From Coriaria nepalensis (taxonomy: Eukaryota; Streptophyta; Magnoliopsida; Cucurbitales; Coriariaceae): a stretch of 64,000 nucleotides of DNA. A program made the translations under genes and the position numbers. Of this stretch, positions 23,490 through 36,055 are shown in pieces; the stretch's first letter is position 1; the number at the start of each line of letters is the position of its first letter. The stretch spans positions 5,032,001 to 5,096,000 of the forward strand of contig CP114500.1 in assembly GCA_027186245.1 (NCBI GenBank). Reading direction: 5' to 3'. Below the pieces are notes generated by a model, which was not told the origin of the DNA, did no database searches, and worked only from the letters and a program-made list of their open reading frames with translations.

Positions 23490-25240
23490 TAGCATAACAT
23501 AACACGAGGCTCTGCCTGTTTTAATGCAAGTGCAAACCTTCTACAGTGGTTTGCTTCCTAATAATCAAGCTATGGTTGATGCAGCAAGTAGGGGTGCCAT
23601 AAATAACAAGACAGTGGAGAAAGCATGTGATTTGATTAAAGTAATGGCTAGTAACAACTTCATGAAGCCATCAAATATAAATTTTCCTAAGAATGTTACG
23701 GGTGTACATGAAATGGCTTCATTTACAACTTTGTCGGCTCAATTGGCTACAATTTAAAAATAATTGGGTTCCCTGAATGTTAATGGTATTAACTTTCCTA
23801 CTCATCTTTGTCAATTTTGTGTAGGAAATCATTTGAGAATGCCGGGGTGAAAGTCTTTTTGCTTAACATGAATAAGCTAATTATGGCAAAAATTTTCAAA
23901 GAGGGCAAAGGAATCCATACTCGATTACCTACACTACAGTATGACAAAATCATCACAATTTTTCTTAAGAGTGATGACAATGTTCAAAAGCCACCTCCCG
24001 GATTTCAAACTCAAGAGAAGAAATCAAAATTAGAGAATGCGTTGTTTAAGTTTATTGATGAGTCAAGTAAGAGATTTGCCAAGAATGATACTCTACTCCA
24101 GAATCAAGCAAAAAGTATTAGGAACCTTGAAGTACAAGTGGAACAAATCCATAACATGATAGCAGGGTGAACTCAAGGTAACTTGCCGAGTAATACTGAA
24201 GAAAATCCCAAAGAGCAAGTACAAGCGATTTCTGTTAATAGTGGTAAGCAATTAGAACATAAATAAGCAAATGAGCAACTTAATGAAGAGTGTGACACCA
24301 CTGAAAACATGAAGATAAAAAACATGCCAAAAGCTACAGCTCTAATTACCGAGGGCCGCTGTCGATCTTCAAAAAATAGGGAAGTTGAATCAAAATCATT
24401 TTACTTTACCTCTTAATGATTCTAAAATTAATTCTCCTATTCCCATTCCCATTAAATTGAAGAAAGAAACACTTGATAAACAATTTTGAAAATTTATTGA
24501 CATATTTAGAAGCTTACATATTATTCTTCCTCTTCTAGATATGTTGGACCAAATGCCTAAGTAAGCAAAGTTTTTAAAGGAGATTCTTACCTGGAGAAGG
24601 AAATTTGGAGAGCATGAGATGGTGATGCTTATTGGGAAATGTAATGCTCTTCTTCAAAAGAAATTACCGCATAAATTAAATAATCCAAAGAGTTTCACAA
24701 TTCCTTGCACTATTGGAAATTTTTATTTTGAAAATTTTTTATGTTATTTAGGAGGAAGCAGAAACTTAATGGCTTTTTTTTTTTTTGTTAAAATGAAACT
24801 TGGATTGGAGGAAGTGAAGCCCGCAACCGTACCCTCTAAATGGCAGATAGATCCATATAGCACCCGAGAGGTATAATTGAGGATTTCCTTATTAAGCTTG
24901 ATAAGTTTATTTTCCTTGCTGGTTTCATTATGTTAGATATGGAGGAAGACTGAGATATTCAACTCATTCTAGACTGGTAATTCCTAACAATGGGAAGAAC
25001 TCTCATTGACGTCCAACAAGGAAAAGTCATCCTCAGAGTGTAAGATGAACTAGTGGTGTTTAATGAATTTGAAGCAGTGGAATATCCTTTAACAACCGAC
25101 ATATGCTTCAACATAGATGCAATTGACAAGCATATAGCTAAACCCTTCAAATGGAGTAATGTTAGGGTACCGCATGATGGATGCCTCATACAATCAAGAA
25201 CCATCCAATCATAGGACATAATGATAAGTAAGTATGCACA
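23490..25240 (+). pseudogene. Athila-like Ty3/gypsy gag-protease remnant
   Basis: Blocks follow in the right order. 23524-23757 carries LQVQTFYSGLLPNNQAMVDA then EKACDLIKVMASNN, the conserved gag core of this clade. 23760-23860 is the degenerate CxxCGGNH-like linker (LCQFCVGNH). 23985-24170 carries KPPPGFQTQEKKSKLEN and the Gln/Asn coiled segment. 24540-24880 is the protease region: FLKEIL, KLNNPKSFTIPCTIGNFYFE, then YLGGSRNLM and KLGLEEVKP. The retropepsin motif normally reads DLGAS; here the catalytic Asp is Tyr, and stops and frame breaks are many. No reverse transcriptase follows, so the element is truncated. Confidence 0.85.
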
Positions 25241-26418
25241 CTATTTGGAAACTAACCAGCTTTATTCCCATAAGAGTTTGAAAACAAAAGTTGAGAGCAA
25301 GCTCCTCTCCATGAATGCTCTATATTAACCTTAAGAATGAGAAATGACTTCTGATTCTAGAACCATTGTTGAATTGCTTATTCGGAGTCACTCACCATCT
25401 TTTCAATCCTCCTTGAGAAGAACATAGTTAAGCTAATTACTATAAACAAACACTTCTTGAGAGGAAACCCAAGTTCTATATTTATCTTTCCTTTGTTTTA
25501 CTTCTAGTTATTTTTGCCTCTATCATCTAATTACAATTTTATATTGTCTAAATGTCCCATGTGGTCATCAGTATCGACTAGCTCGATATTCACATTTCCC
25601 AAATAACATATGAAACTGTCGGAACACATGTTTAGATTTCTAATAAGATCTTGGACCCTTTGCTTGCGCTAATGCACCATTACTGTCTGTTAAGTGGAAT
25701 GTTGTAACTTGGCTACTATTCGGTTCTAATTAACACCAGTAGCAACTAGCAAAATTTACACAATTAGCATGTATTTAGGCCTCCTTTTTCAACCAAAAAA
25801 AAAAAAACTTATTTTTACGACCATTTCATCCTTTTTAATTGCCCTCTCAAATGGGGTTTTGGCTAAACTTAGCTAAAATCACGCATTCGTTTTAATTTAC
25901 TCTGACATGCCCTGAATCAAAGATCGAGTTTACTAAATTGCATTTGAGAGTCTCAGGTAAACTGGCTCTAACAAAATACTTGACGAGGCTTGAGGAAGAA
26001 ATTTAGGTTGCACATTTGAGAATCTATAGACCAATGATTGGGGATGGAAATATTTTTGTATGTTTACATGTCATTGGGCCAACGACTTAACAGTGGCTAT
26101 CATATAAATTCCTTTATGCTTAAATTGTTATATATCCTGACAGATTGTGTGAATTACCTACATCTAATTTCAATTGGGAGAGAAGCTAAAATTGCAAATC
26201 GATTTAATTTATGCCTGGCTATAAGTATTTTTCCTGATGCTTATACATGTGCAAAATAGTAGACCACATTTAGATACTGGAGAAGGAGGAAAGCCTATGT
26301 TGCTAGTTGCTCCTGGCGTTATATGCTAGTTGCTACTGTTTAGTTGAATGTCTATTGTCTTTTGCAAAATTAATTGATTGCTTAGTTAAAGTATACTGTT
26401 GGTTATTCACAGTGCAAT
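25241..26418. other. Unassigned non-coding DNA
   Basis: It lies between the gypsy remnant and the Harbinger relic. A GGCCTCCTTTTTCAACC stretch at 25786 resembles a transposon terminus but has no visible partner. No gene was seen. Confidence 0.4.
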
Positions 26419-27260
26419 CATGGCTCGTCTAATGGTTCAAAAGAAAAGAAATCGCACTGTCGCAGTTGCTTCTACAGTTTATTGTTGCCTAGCTTTTCCT
26501 TATCACTTAGTACTTTCTATGCTATATGTGCAAGACTGATCGATATGGAGAAGAGAAGGAGATCTAGGGACATGAGTATACCTTACATTTTCAAGGTAGT
26601 AGGGATCACATGATGACTATGATTTATGCAAATGATTCAAAATATCATGACTACATTAGAATGAATCGGCATGCTTTTAGCAAATTATGTGAGATCCTTC
26701 ATACTAGAGGTGGACTAAGGCAAATAAAAAACATTTTGGTCGATGCACAAGTTGTGATTACCTTGTACATCCTAGCACATGTTGTTAAGTATAGGATAAT
26801 AGATTATAATTTTAGGCGATCGGGGGAAACAATTAGCCATTGTGTTCATGTCGTTCTACGGTCAATCATGAGTCTGTATCATGAATTTGTCAATAGACTG
26901 ACCCCGTAGAAACAAACTCTCACGATAGTAAATGGAAATGGTTTTAGATAAGCTAAATCCACGATTGAATTAGTGTCTTAGTAATCTTGAGCACTAAGTA
27001 AAGCCTATTAACAATTTTAGTTACATTCATGTAGAACTGTCTTGGTGCATTAGATGAGACCTACCTACCTACCCATTTGGGTTGCTGAGAAGGACCAATC
27101 TCGTTATAGGACGCGTAAGGGTGAGATATCAACCAATGTCCTAGGTATATGTTCCCAAGATATGTAATTCATATATGTTTTGACTGATTGAGAGGATTCA
27201 GCCACCGATAGTAAAATTCTAAAAAATGATATAAAGCGCAACAAGGAATTAAGCATTCTT
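26419..27260 (+). pseudogene. PIF/Harbinger transposase relic
   Basis: 26610-26909 is an open frame with FSKLCEILHTRGGLRQIKNI, then VVITLYILAHVVKYRIIDYN and FRRSGETISHCVHVVLRSIM, the N-terminal half of HARBI1-like DDE nucleases. 27040-27240 continues in another frame with CLGALDGTYLPTHLG, the first catalytic Asp block (GALDGT), then degenerate matches to the block containing the next acidic residue. Upstream, MARLMVQKKRNRTVAVASTV at 26419 fits the usual start. Stops and frame shifts make it non-functional; the third catalytic block and terminal repeats were not found. Confidence 0.8.
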
Positions 27261-28490
27261 AGAGATTTCTACTTTGTTAAAATGATTTTATTGTAATTCG
27301 TAATGTAATGTGTTGTTATTTGTAATGGACAAGTACTATTTAATTGGCTATGTATTATGGTTTGGTTGTTATAAACAATGTTGTTTAATTGGCTATGCAT
27401 TGTGGTTTGGTTGTTTAATTGGCTATGGACAATTACTGTGTATTTGTAATACGTATGTGTTATTGAATTTGAAATTGATGTGTTAATGAATGCTTGTACA
27501 ATTTTATTGAATTTGAAATTGATGTGTTAATGAATGTTGTTGAATGTGAAACTAATTGGCTATGTAATGTTTTACCTCTTGTCTCTACATCTCGTCCCAA
27601 GGCTTTATTACTCTGAGGCTACAAGGAACATTTCTTTGCTATATAGTCGGAATCTTTGCCACCGGCATATGTAACTCTTCAATGCTACTTGCATTTTCTT
27701 GAATTGCAGCCTCTTCCCGACAAACTTCCTCGAGGCTAAAGTTGACTTTCCATTACTTGGTGTCTGCCATTAGAACTGATCGGTATGAACTCTGTGTAGC
27801 AAGCACTAATGCAAATTTTGCATTCTAGGGAGAATTTGACAGGGTCTGAATATATTCAGCTTGTGAATTTATTTTCGGTCAAAACCCGACAAAGTTGGAT
27901 CCACCAGACTTAATGAGCTTGAGACGACCAAGCAGATCGCCAGATCCCCTCTAATATTCTGATCTAAAAATTCACTGAATTCCCACATTTGAAAATCTAA
28001 TATCAACATATATAAAATATACAATCACAGTGTATTTCTCTAACCGAGTTCATCTTATCAAAGCATGGAGAAGAAACCAAACTAGATTATTTTTAAGATG
28101 AATACGACCGTTTTATACTGGGCTTATTAGAGCAGAACCAAGAAATTAAAATGAAGAAAAGAGACGAGTGCAAAAACAAATTGAAAGCAGGTACCAGCAG
28201 GCAAGATGCACTTATTACTAGACATTCAGTTATATAAAATTTCAAATATATGTATCGGCCGGAGGGAGGGGGTGGGGAAATAAAAATAAGAAGAGAGCTC
28301 AAAAGATGCACAAGTAGGTAAGAGTGTAAAACTACAATTCCGGCAAGCATAAAATACAATACATTTTAAATCCGGCTTCAGCACTGAGTACATCTGGAAG
28401 AATAAAATTTACTGTAAACCAGAAGTGGCATCAACTGAAAAGACTAGTACACAAATTTATAAAACGCAGGATCCTTAATAATTTATAATC
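27261..28490. other. Intergenic DNA downstream of GAUT8
   Basis: 27300-27560 contains imperfect short repeats (TTAATTGGCTATG, GAATTTGAAATTGATGTGTTAATGAATG twice). No gene was seen. The GAUT8 3' UTR probably ends within 28490-28710. Confidence 0.5.
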
Positions 28491-28710
28491 TTATCTAATA
28501 CAATACGACTCCTATTAACATAAGCCATTTTAAATCATTTAGAGATATTTGAGAAAAGTATGCTATGCTTGTGTTGATGACGATTTTTCCATGACCTATT
28601 GCAGGTAAGGCACAAAATACTAATCCGCAGTTAATGTGCAAGAAAAAGCCATGAAGTATGCATACTTTCCTTTGGAACGGCATATCTGGGATCCCTTCTA
28701 TGCTTTCCTT

Positions 28711-31563
28711 TTAAAGACCGAAATTGCAGGCCTGAACAAATGGTAAATCATAATCAACATACTTTGACCAATACGGCAGATACTGGCTGATTGCAATATC
28801 AAGCCAAGGCTTCATATTTCCGTTGAAGTGCACAACTGCAGCATTTTCTATTTCATCCTTGCCAATGCTAGGGTTGTATCCAAGTCCTAGAACATGCCAT
28901 GTCTTGTCCAGAGGCTTTGTTGTTGAGTAGAATGTGATTAATCCAGGAGGCAATGTCCCCAGTTTCCATAAGGTACGGTTCTCATTCTGCAACAAGACCA
29001 CACCCGTTATAGGTTTATTATTACTAACTGAATGTGATACGTAGTAGAAGAGCACAAGGGCATAACTATACATATAGAAAATATAGCACAAGAGGAAAAT
29101 CAAACATCACACTGTATACGCGAGACTCCTTTGTTTTTTACCATTGCTAGTTCCATACTTCAATATCTCCTTTAGATTAAATTGCTCTCTCTCTCTCTCT
29201 CTTTCTCTCTTCCCCCCCCCCCTTTTTCTCTCTCTTCTCTTACCTCTCTCTCTTTTAATCAATATCCAGTTCAACTTTCTGTCTTCTCAGTCCGAAATGT
29301 ATAGGCATAATTTCAACTTCAGAAACTTATCCTGAAAGTATTTTATAAGAGATGATACCTAAGAAAAACTGAGTACAATATCATCAGAATACCTTAAGAT
29401 CTGTCACATCTCTGTACTAATGACTTAGAAAATACTATGCGCAAGGTAAACACAACAAGATTCTGTGACCAAAACCCCTTAAGGCATAAGGAAAATCAAA
29501 TACAGCAAAGGAAATGAAATAAAGTGGGCAATAGAATCTAAAGACACTGGGTAGGAAAATCAAATACAGCAAAGGAAATGAAATAAAGTGGGAAATATAA
29601 TCTAAAGACACTGGGTAGATATCAATTTGGAAACACATAAAGATAAGTGGCACACAAAATATTTGCTCGAGCATTCAATTGAAGATCGGAAATCATAATA
29701 AGAAAAAGCTGGGTCTTACCAGATTCTGCCAGTAATGATACTCTTCTGTGCTTTTCTCCCTTCTCCAAGCATCCAAATCAAAAAAGTTCATTCCATAAGC
29801 CCATGCACATGCCTTGGGATTAAATTTCTCCTTAATCAAGGGATGTGAGAAATTCATGTACTGTGCATACCTATGGAAAGATCCAAAACAAGTCTCAACC
29901 GCACCATTTACTTTCCCATCCATATCAACATCCCATAAACCAGTCAAGTCTGTTTGGACCACTATATCATCATCCAAAAATAAAATTCTATGTAGCGTAG
30001 GGTACATCTCTGGCAGGTAAAACCTCAAATGGTTCAATATCGACAAATATTTTGGGTTTCTAAATTTCATATTTGTTGTGTCCTTTGTCGCATTCTCTAG
30101 CTTGTTCTCAAAGTAAAACCTCTGCAGATTTGCAGACTCCAATTGCTTAAGGACGGGGACATAGGACGAATTCAAAAACTTGTAATCCTCAACAGCCTTC
30201 ACTTCAATATGTGCTCCATTATAGTCCTTCAATTTAAACATAACTTGCATTGCCCCTAGATTCATCTTATCAGTAACAAGATGGAAGACATGTTTCCACG
30301 GTTCCTTGGTGTTCTTCACGGCTGAGTTAACCACCACTGACGCAGCAATCACATTATCTGAGAATATTGCATAATGATAAAGGTTTGGATCATCAAATTC
30401 GGGGGGCCTTGGCTTCCCTTCATCCAAATACTTCTGCGGATGCGCTATTCGCTCTTCCATTAGCCTCATTGCTAGGCAATGTAAGCTTCTTGGAATAGAT
30501 TTCGCTGCAATTAAGCTAGAGAAAGCTCCCTCCCTCTTGGCCTGGGTTAAATGCTCATTCAAGGCAAAAATCCTGTCCTTCAACTTCTGAATCTTGAGCT
30601 GATTATCAAATGACTCTTTCGCTTCAGCAATTATTTGCCTAGTGATTTTGATCCGCTCTTTCACCTCTTTTTCAAACTGGCGAATTAAGGATTCATCAAT
30701 GGAGGGTGCATCAGAGTTCAACAGAGTGCGATAGGTGGGCTTGTTAAGGAGATCTGAGTAGTTACGGGAGAGATCAGCAAAAATCCTAACAAGCTTGGAG
30801 TTTTCAAGCTTAAGCTTCCGAGCATAAGAGGCATATGCAAGAACTAGGTTGCGATGATCATCGGCTTGCTTTCGGATCTGGTCGAGCCGGGGCTTGAGAG
30901 GATCTGATTTGGCTGCGAGTATGGATCTTCTTGGAGATTTAATTCCATATGATTCAGGGCTCGAATCCTAGCCAAAAGTATTTAACATAGCAAGTCATAC
31001 TTCAGTGAAAATTATAGCACTGTCATACCCGATTACTGAGAAAAAGTTGACGGATTGCATAAAACGTGATGCTAGAATACTAAATATATGCTTGTTTCCT
31101 GGGAAAGTGTAAAATTTCTTGAAAAGTTATTAAATTCGAAAGTACCACATCAAGCAGTAGATCTAGTTCCGTAATCATTCTAAGGCGGATCAAAACGAGA
31201 TCCAGAAGTAAGACCTAAATTAAATAAACGAAGAAGACAATCGCAATGTTGCCCCCCATTTAGAGGGAAAAAAAACAAAACAAAACAAACTCGAGAGGCA
31301 TTTAGAAACAGCAAGACATGATTACAGGAAAAAACTGATTGTGTTTCTGGAGAAAATATAAATCCGAGGAAATTAGCACCTCGCAACCAGAGAAAATAAG
31401 AGGGAGGAGTACTTACAGAGAAGTGAGGATCAGAAGAGACGATGGAAGAAGAGAAGAGGAAGAATGCGAGTGAGATTACTGAGGTCAAGCGTCGGAGGGA
31501 GAATATTATCCATAGGCTTCGAACAGTAACTTCACCGATGCCCTCTGCTCCGCGGTTCGCCAT
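28711..31563 (-). CDS. GAUT8: Galacturonosyltransferase, GAUT8/QUASIMODO1-like
   Basis: Three coding exons, complement(31417..31563), complement(29720..30967) and complement(28711..28986), join in phase 0 to give 556 residues, against about 559 for Arabidopsis QUA1/GAUT8 (from memory). It is a Golgi type II membrane enzyme of family GT8 implicated in homogalacturonan (pectin) synthesis. The start MANRGAEGIG leads to a membrane anchor at about residues 16-43, then a stem and a coiled region (KEVKERIKITRQIIAEAKES). The catalytic domain includes PNLYHYAIFSDNVIAASVVV, the metal-binding LFLDDDIVV (Asp 381-383), FNPKACAWAYGMNFFDLDAW and HFNGNMKPW. It ends VDYDLPFVQACNFGL. All frames are open and splice sites canonical (GTAAGT, GTAAGA; CTAG, GCAG). 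Close relatives GAUT9-11 share the domain, but the stem and ends fit GAUT8 best. Confidence 0.95.
29183..29246 (+). repeat. CT/C-rich microsatellite in GAUT8 intron 2
   Basis: (CT)n followed by a run of about eleven C and further CT tracts; on the transcribed minus strand it reads as GA/G-rich. Confidence 0.8.
29491..29618 (+). repeat. Tandem duplication of 64 bp in GAUT8 intron 2
   Basis: Unit 29491-29554 (starts GAAAATCAAATACAGC, ends CTGGGTAG) is repeated at 29555-29618 with only a couple of substitutions (GGCAATAG against GGAAATAT). The duplication is recent. Confidence 0.92.
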
Positions 31564-31639
31564 CTCTTGGGGCAGCACTGAAAATGAGAGAGAGAACTTG
31601 AAGAAGAGAGAAGGAAGTGGAGATCTCCCCACTTTCTAA

Positions 31640-32254
31640 ATTCTGAGTCAGACTGTAAAATAAATCCAGCTCATAAAATAAAGACCCTAAAAAATTAGAT
31701 GAAAAAACCTTCTAACCAAAAATAGTATAAACTATTTGGCTAAAAAATATATACATATATTCTTAACTATTCATCACCGACAGAAGTTTTAAAAATTACC
31801 CACGACCAAAATAATATTCTACTAATTATTATAAAACTTATTTTTAAATATTTTATTACAAAAATATTAACAAAATATTTTTTGTCTTTTAGTATAATAA
31901 TCCTCTAAAAATTTGTTTTTATCTTGAAATAGAATTTTTTTACCCTAACAATTTCTTTTATAATAATAATTTGATCCCATCAGCCACCAAGAGTTATATT
32001 AACGCCACTGCCACCATATCATCCACCTATCACCGCCACCACTACTGTTCGACAAGTTAATCTCTTTAGCAAATCTACGTTTAAACCCAATACACATAAA
32101 TGTAGGCAAACTTGGGTTTATTCATTTAGGAAACCCCCAATGAACTCGAACTTGAGCAGCCTCATTCAAGTTTGAATCTGGGTTTGAACCTAGATGAATT
32201 TGAATCTCGACAGCATAGATTCATATTCAAATTGAAAGAGTTTACTGTAATTTT
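31640..32254. other. Intergenic DNA upstream of GAUT8
   Basis: AT-rich with a CCACC-rich patch at 31980-32050. It probably holds the GAUT8 promoter, but no clear TATA box is fixed by position. Confidence 0.45.
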
Positions 32255-33200
32255 TGTTAGAATAATGTCCTAGTTTATAGGGAAAGTCCTAATCGTTAAG
32301 GATATCTACTTATATCTGAATTGTTCCAAGTTTCTATTACCATTTGGCTTTATTTCCGCTAAGTGAGATGATTTCTCGTTTTTGTTAAGATCGTATATTG
32401 AATGGCTATTTAAGCAAAAATTATTGTTAATAAAACTAAGTCACTCAATTCAGCTTGTTGTGTTCTTATTCTTAGTTTCATCTTAGATCAGAGTTCCCAA
32501 CAATCTGGTATCAGAGCCCCCACTAGGCTTGACAAATCAAAACAGCAGTCTTTGAAGTTCTTGCAGCAGCACAGAAGATGACTATAGAAGGGAGTTTTAT
32601 ACAACCAGCCATTCCTTGCTTTGATGGTCACTATGACCATTACTGCATGCTGATGGAAAATTTTCTACGATCTAAGGAATTTTGAGGACTGGTGGAGCCT
32701 GGCTGTATTGAGCCAGCAAATGAATCAATGCAGACAGATGCAATAGCGAGCATACATTATTCACAAAGAGAAGCAAAGAAGGAAAAATTGTCATTATGTG
32801 TTTATATTGATGATTTAATTTTTACTGGTAATGATGAAGTAATGATGTTTGAATTTAAAAGCTCTATATTAAGAGAGTTTGATCTGTCTGACATAGGGAA
32901 GATGAGGTTTTTTTCTTGGGATCTAGGTTCTACAAAAGTCTGATGGTATTTATATATGTCAAAAAGAAACATGCATCGGAGGTTTTGAGAAAGTTTGTAT
33001 GATGGAAATTAATTCAGTGGGTAATCCAATAGTTCCAGGTTTCAAAATGAGCAGAGATAGACTTTGTTGATGAGACGTACTACAAGCGGTGGGTAGTTTA
33101 ATGTATCTCACTTCCACGAGACATGAGATGATGTTTATTACTTGTTTCATAAGTAGATATATGGCAAAATCAATGCAGATTCATCTACAGGCAACTAAGA
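32255..33200 (+). mobile_element. Internally deleted Ty1/copia element
   Basis: The LTR runs from TGTTAGAATAATG (32255) to TTCCCAACA (32502), 248 bp. The primer-binding site TGGTATCAGAGC (32506-32517), complementary to initiator Met-tRNA, comes next. Gag starts at ATG 32578 (MTIEGSFIQPAIPCFDGHYD) and has a stop within 40 codons. Near 32750 the sequence jumps straight to reverse transcriptase: YIDDLIFTGND (YxDD box), then EFDLSDIGKMRFF. Degenerate continuation reaches about 33190. The whole integrase and most of gag are deleted. No 3' LTR was seen. Confidence 0.88.
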
Positions 33201-34440
33201 GAAAATTAAATAACAATGAGTAAATCGATAATCCATAATTAAGAATAATTCGGTGATTAATTAAGTTAAATAAAAATAATAAACAAATAAAAACACAAAG
33301 GGGCTCCCAAGTAAATAGCCAGCTGTCATTATAGAGAATGAGGGTAAGGGCGTCCACATGAATTAACAAGTTAAAGACACTTGTAATCCCGCTTCATGTT
33401 TCCTTCTCACTTGCTTAGCCGCGGCTACATACGATTTACCACCTTTCACCTTCTTCTCTCTTCATTTTCACTTTTACTTTCTTCAAGTCTTGATCAACAA
33501 CAAGAAGAGCTCTTGATTGAAGAAGGTGAAATTATAAGTTCACACTAGTCATGCAATGGAAACGGTAATTTAAGCATTTATTTGAATAAGCAGTCAGAAA
33601 TGAATTATACTATTTTAAGCATTTATTCATCACTCGTCGGTCGGACTTTCTCTTACACTATGGGATGTTGCGTCCCTTATTGATCACCTAAAATCTTTCC
33701 ATGCACGAAGTCATATCCCATGGTTTAGTCTTGATAACCCTTGGGTAGGATCATTTGAGTAATATCAATGCATTATATCTTTTATACATATAGATTGTAA
33801 TAATTTTGGGTTTGTGAATCATAAATATAATAATTACTAGATAAATTTTATTAATAATCAATATTATTATTATTGAAATTTATCATAATCTCATTAAGTT
33901 TTTACTAATCAATTATATATTTATATGATATTCTCTAATATCGATATTTAAAGAATTACCATCCTACTTTTCAAGATAAGATAATCAATGTAATAATCTT
34001 ACCGGATTATGCATATCTAATTATGACAATTCTATGATTATAAATCATTCAAATCTCATCTAGCAAGATTTTTATCATGATTTCAAGTGTATAATCTTAG
34101 TTTTAAGGAGTTTATCATATACGATACAAAACAAGTATGACATACAATATTATTTCTAATATAAGAATGATAGATGATAAACAACATCTCATATATAAAA
34201 TAACTTAATTATTTAATTCAATCGTCGTATGAAAAGATTATCTTTCACATAAATAAATAACTTAATCTACTATAGCTTGAAGGTCATTTTAATCTACTAT
34301 AGCTTGAAGGACATTTCACTTTCACCAATATGCACATTATCTTTGTAAGCTTCAACACTCTCTCTATGGTCTTCGACATGCTCCTCCTTCTTATTGATAA
34401 GCTTCAACAATTGGGTTTTCTTGGAAGTCATGTAGATACT
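33201..34440. other. Non-coding stretch, possibly an LTR fragment
   Basis: AT-rich with a GC-richer island at 33630-33750, a pattern similar to the LTR-like stretch at 13000-13200 in this window. It contains a duplicated AATCTACTATAGCTTGAAGG at 34263 and 34291. No ends or coding blocks were found. Confidence 0.35.
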
Positions 34441-35390
34441 TCTCTATACGTTTATAATCATCACACTATTCACTATTTACCTTCTCATCTATGTTGATGG
34501 TGCTATATCACGGGGTTTAGTAATAGTGCTATTCATGATATTATTATCAAACTCAAGGCTGATTTTACAGTCAAGGATCTTGGTCATTTGAATTTCTTTC
34601 TCTGGAAGAAGCTTTATTCTCTACGGATGGTTTGTATTTGTCTCAAAGTTGTTATATTATCCATCTTTTGAAACACATTTCTATGGACAAAGCCAAGCTT
34701 TGTACAACTCCTATATTCACGTCTTCTTCTCTATCTCGAGATGATTTCTAAGTTCTTGGACATTCATCTTTATTGTAGTGTTGTGGATATTCTTTAGAAT
34801 TTGTCTTTTACTCAACCTGATCTTGCTTTTATTGTTCATCGTGTGAACAAATTTATGCATGATCCACGAGAATCTCATTGGCAGGTTGTTAGTGAATTCT
34901 TCAGTATCTTATGCACACTATCTCTATAGGTTTATTTCTCTCTACGGATTGGGTTGGTGGCAAGGATCACCGCTGCTCCGTTGTTGCTTATTGTGTCTAT
35001 CTTGGCATCAATCTTGTCTCCCGGACTTCCGAGCAACAACCCACTGTTGCACGAAGTAGTACTGAGGCTGAGTATGTGAATTACATTGGTTACAATCTGT
35101 TCTTCATGAACTTGACTTTCTAACTCTCAACAGCCTCGCCTTTTGTGGTGCGATACCATTAATGCCATATACTTTTCTGCTAATCTTATGTTTCCCGCTC
35201 GTACAAGATTGATTTTCACTTTATCCGTGATCAAGTCCCAAATGGTGCTTTACTGGTTCAATTAATTTCCACCAAGGATCAAATTGCAGATCTTCAAATA
35301 AAACCTATCCCTGGTGAGTACTTTAAACTTCTGCATTCCAATCTCAATGTTCGCAATAAGATGTAAAACCTGTATAAATATAGCTCACCA
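34440..35390 (+). pseudogene. Ty1/copia reverse transcriptase-RNase H relic
   Basis: A YVDG reading at about 34493 stands where the YVDD box belongs. A strongly frame-shifted reverse transcriptase segment follows (KDLGHLNFFL-like, DGLYLSQSCYI-like). RNase H at 34945-35110 reads DWVGGKDHRCSVVAYCVYLG, then QQPTVARSSTEAEYVNYIGY, keeping the typical SSTEAEY block. The tail RDQVPNGALLVQLISTKDQI and ADLQIKPIPGEYFKLLHS lies near 35225-35340. Many stops and frame shifts. Confidence 0.85.
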
Positions 35391-36055
35391 TATATTAATC
35401 GAGATTTAAACCGGAGGGATTTAGAGAATAATTTAGAGAACAATTTATCTCCTTTCGATAAGGTGGCGATAAGATGAATGGTTAAAAGCAAGATCCATTT
35501 CGTGCCCCCTTATATAGAATAATACAATATATTGTCATTTCTAAAATTTCCTTTCATCCCTCTTTGATCTTTTTGGAAGTGATCTTGATTTGGTTCCCCT
35601 CTTTTAATGAACACTCATCCAGTTATTTAAAAAAAAATGGCATTTTTTTATCTTTTTTACCGCAAAATTTATCCATGTTTTAGCATATCAATATGAGATC
35701 ATAAATATATACATTGCGAAGAGTGTCTTGATGCAATTGAGGTATATAAATTGATTAACCCACTAAGATATCAAACAGAGAGATCAAAAAGAGGAAAATG
35801 TGCTTTTCTCTGGAGGCAAGTTCCTCAAGAATTTGAAGCTCCAATCGAGAAACATAGTAATGAATATGGTGAAAACTACTTACTGGGTTGAAGAATATAA
35901 GGACGAACGGAACAAATGAATTCACTTTGACCTGACCTGACCTGATATTAACCTTCTTAGAGCGAAAATAATAGACAATGGCCGCTAGGAAATCAACTAG
36001 AACTGAACTATTTAGAGACAGATTTGTCAATCTCCTCTTCTTCTGAAGCCAAGAG

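Noticed and set aside
35755..36030. A 91-codon minus-strand ORF beyond the last APD1-like exon
   Set aside because: It lies in the presumed 3' UTR; the spliced frame stops at 36056 in a phase supported by all six exons.
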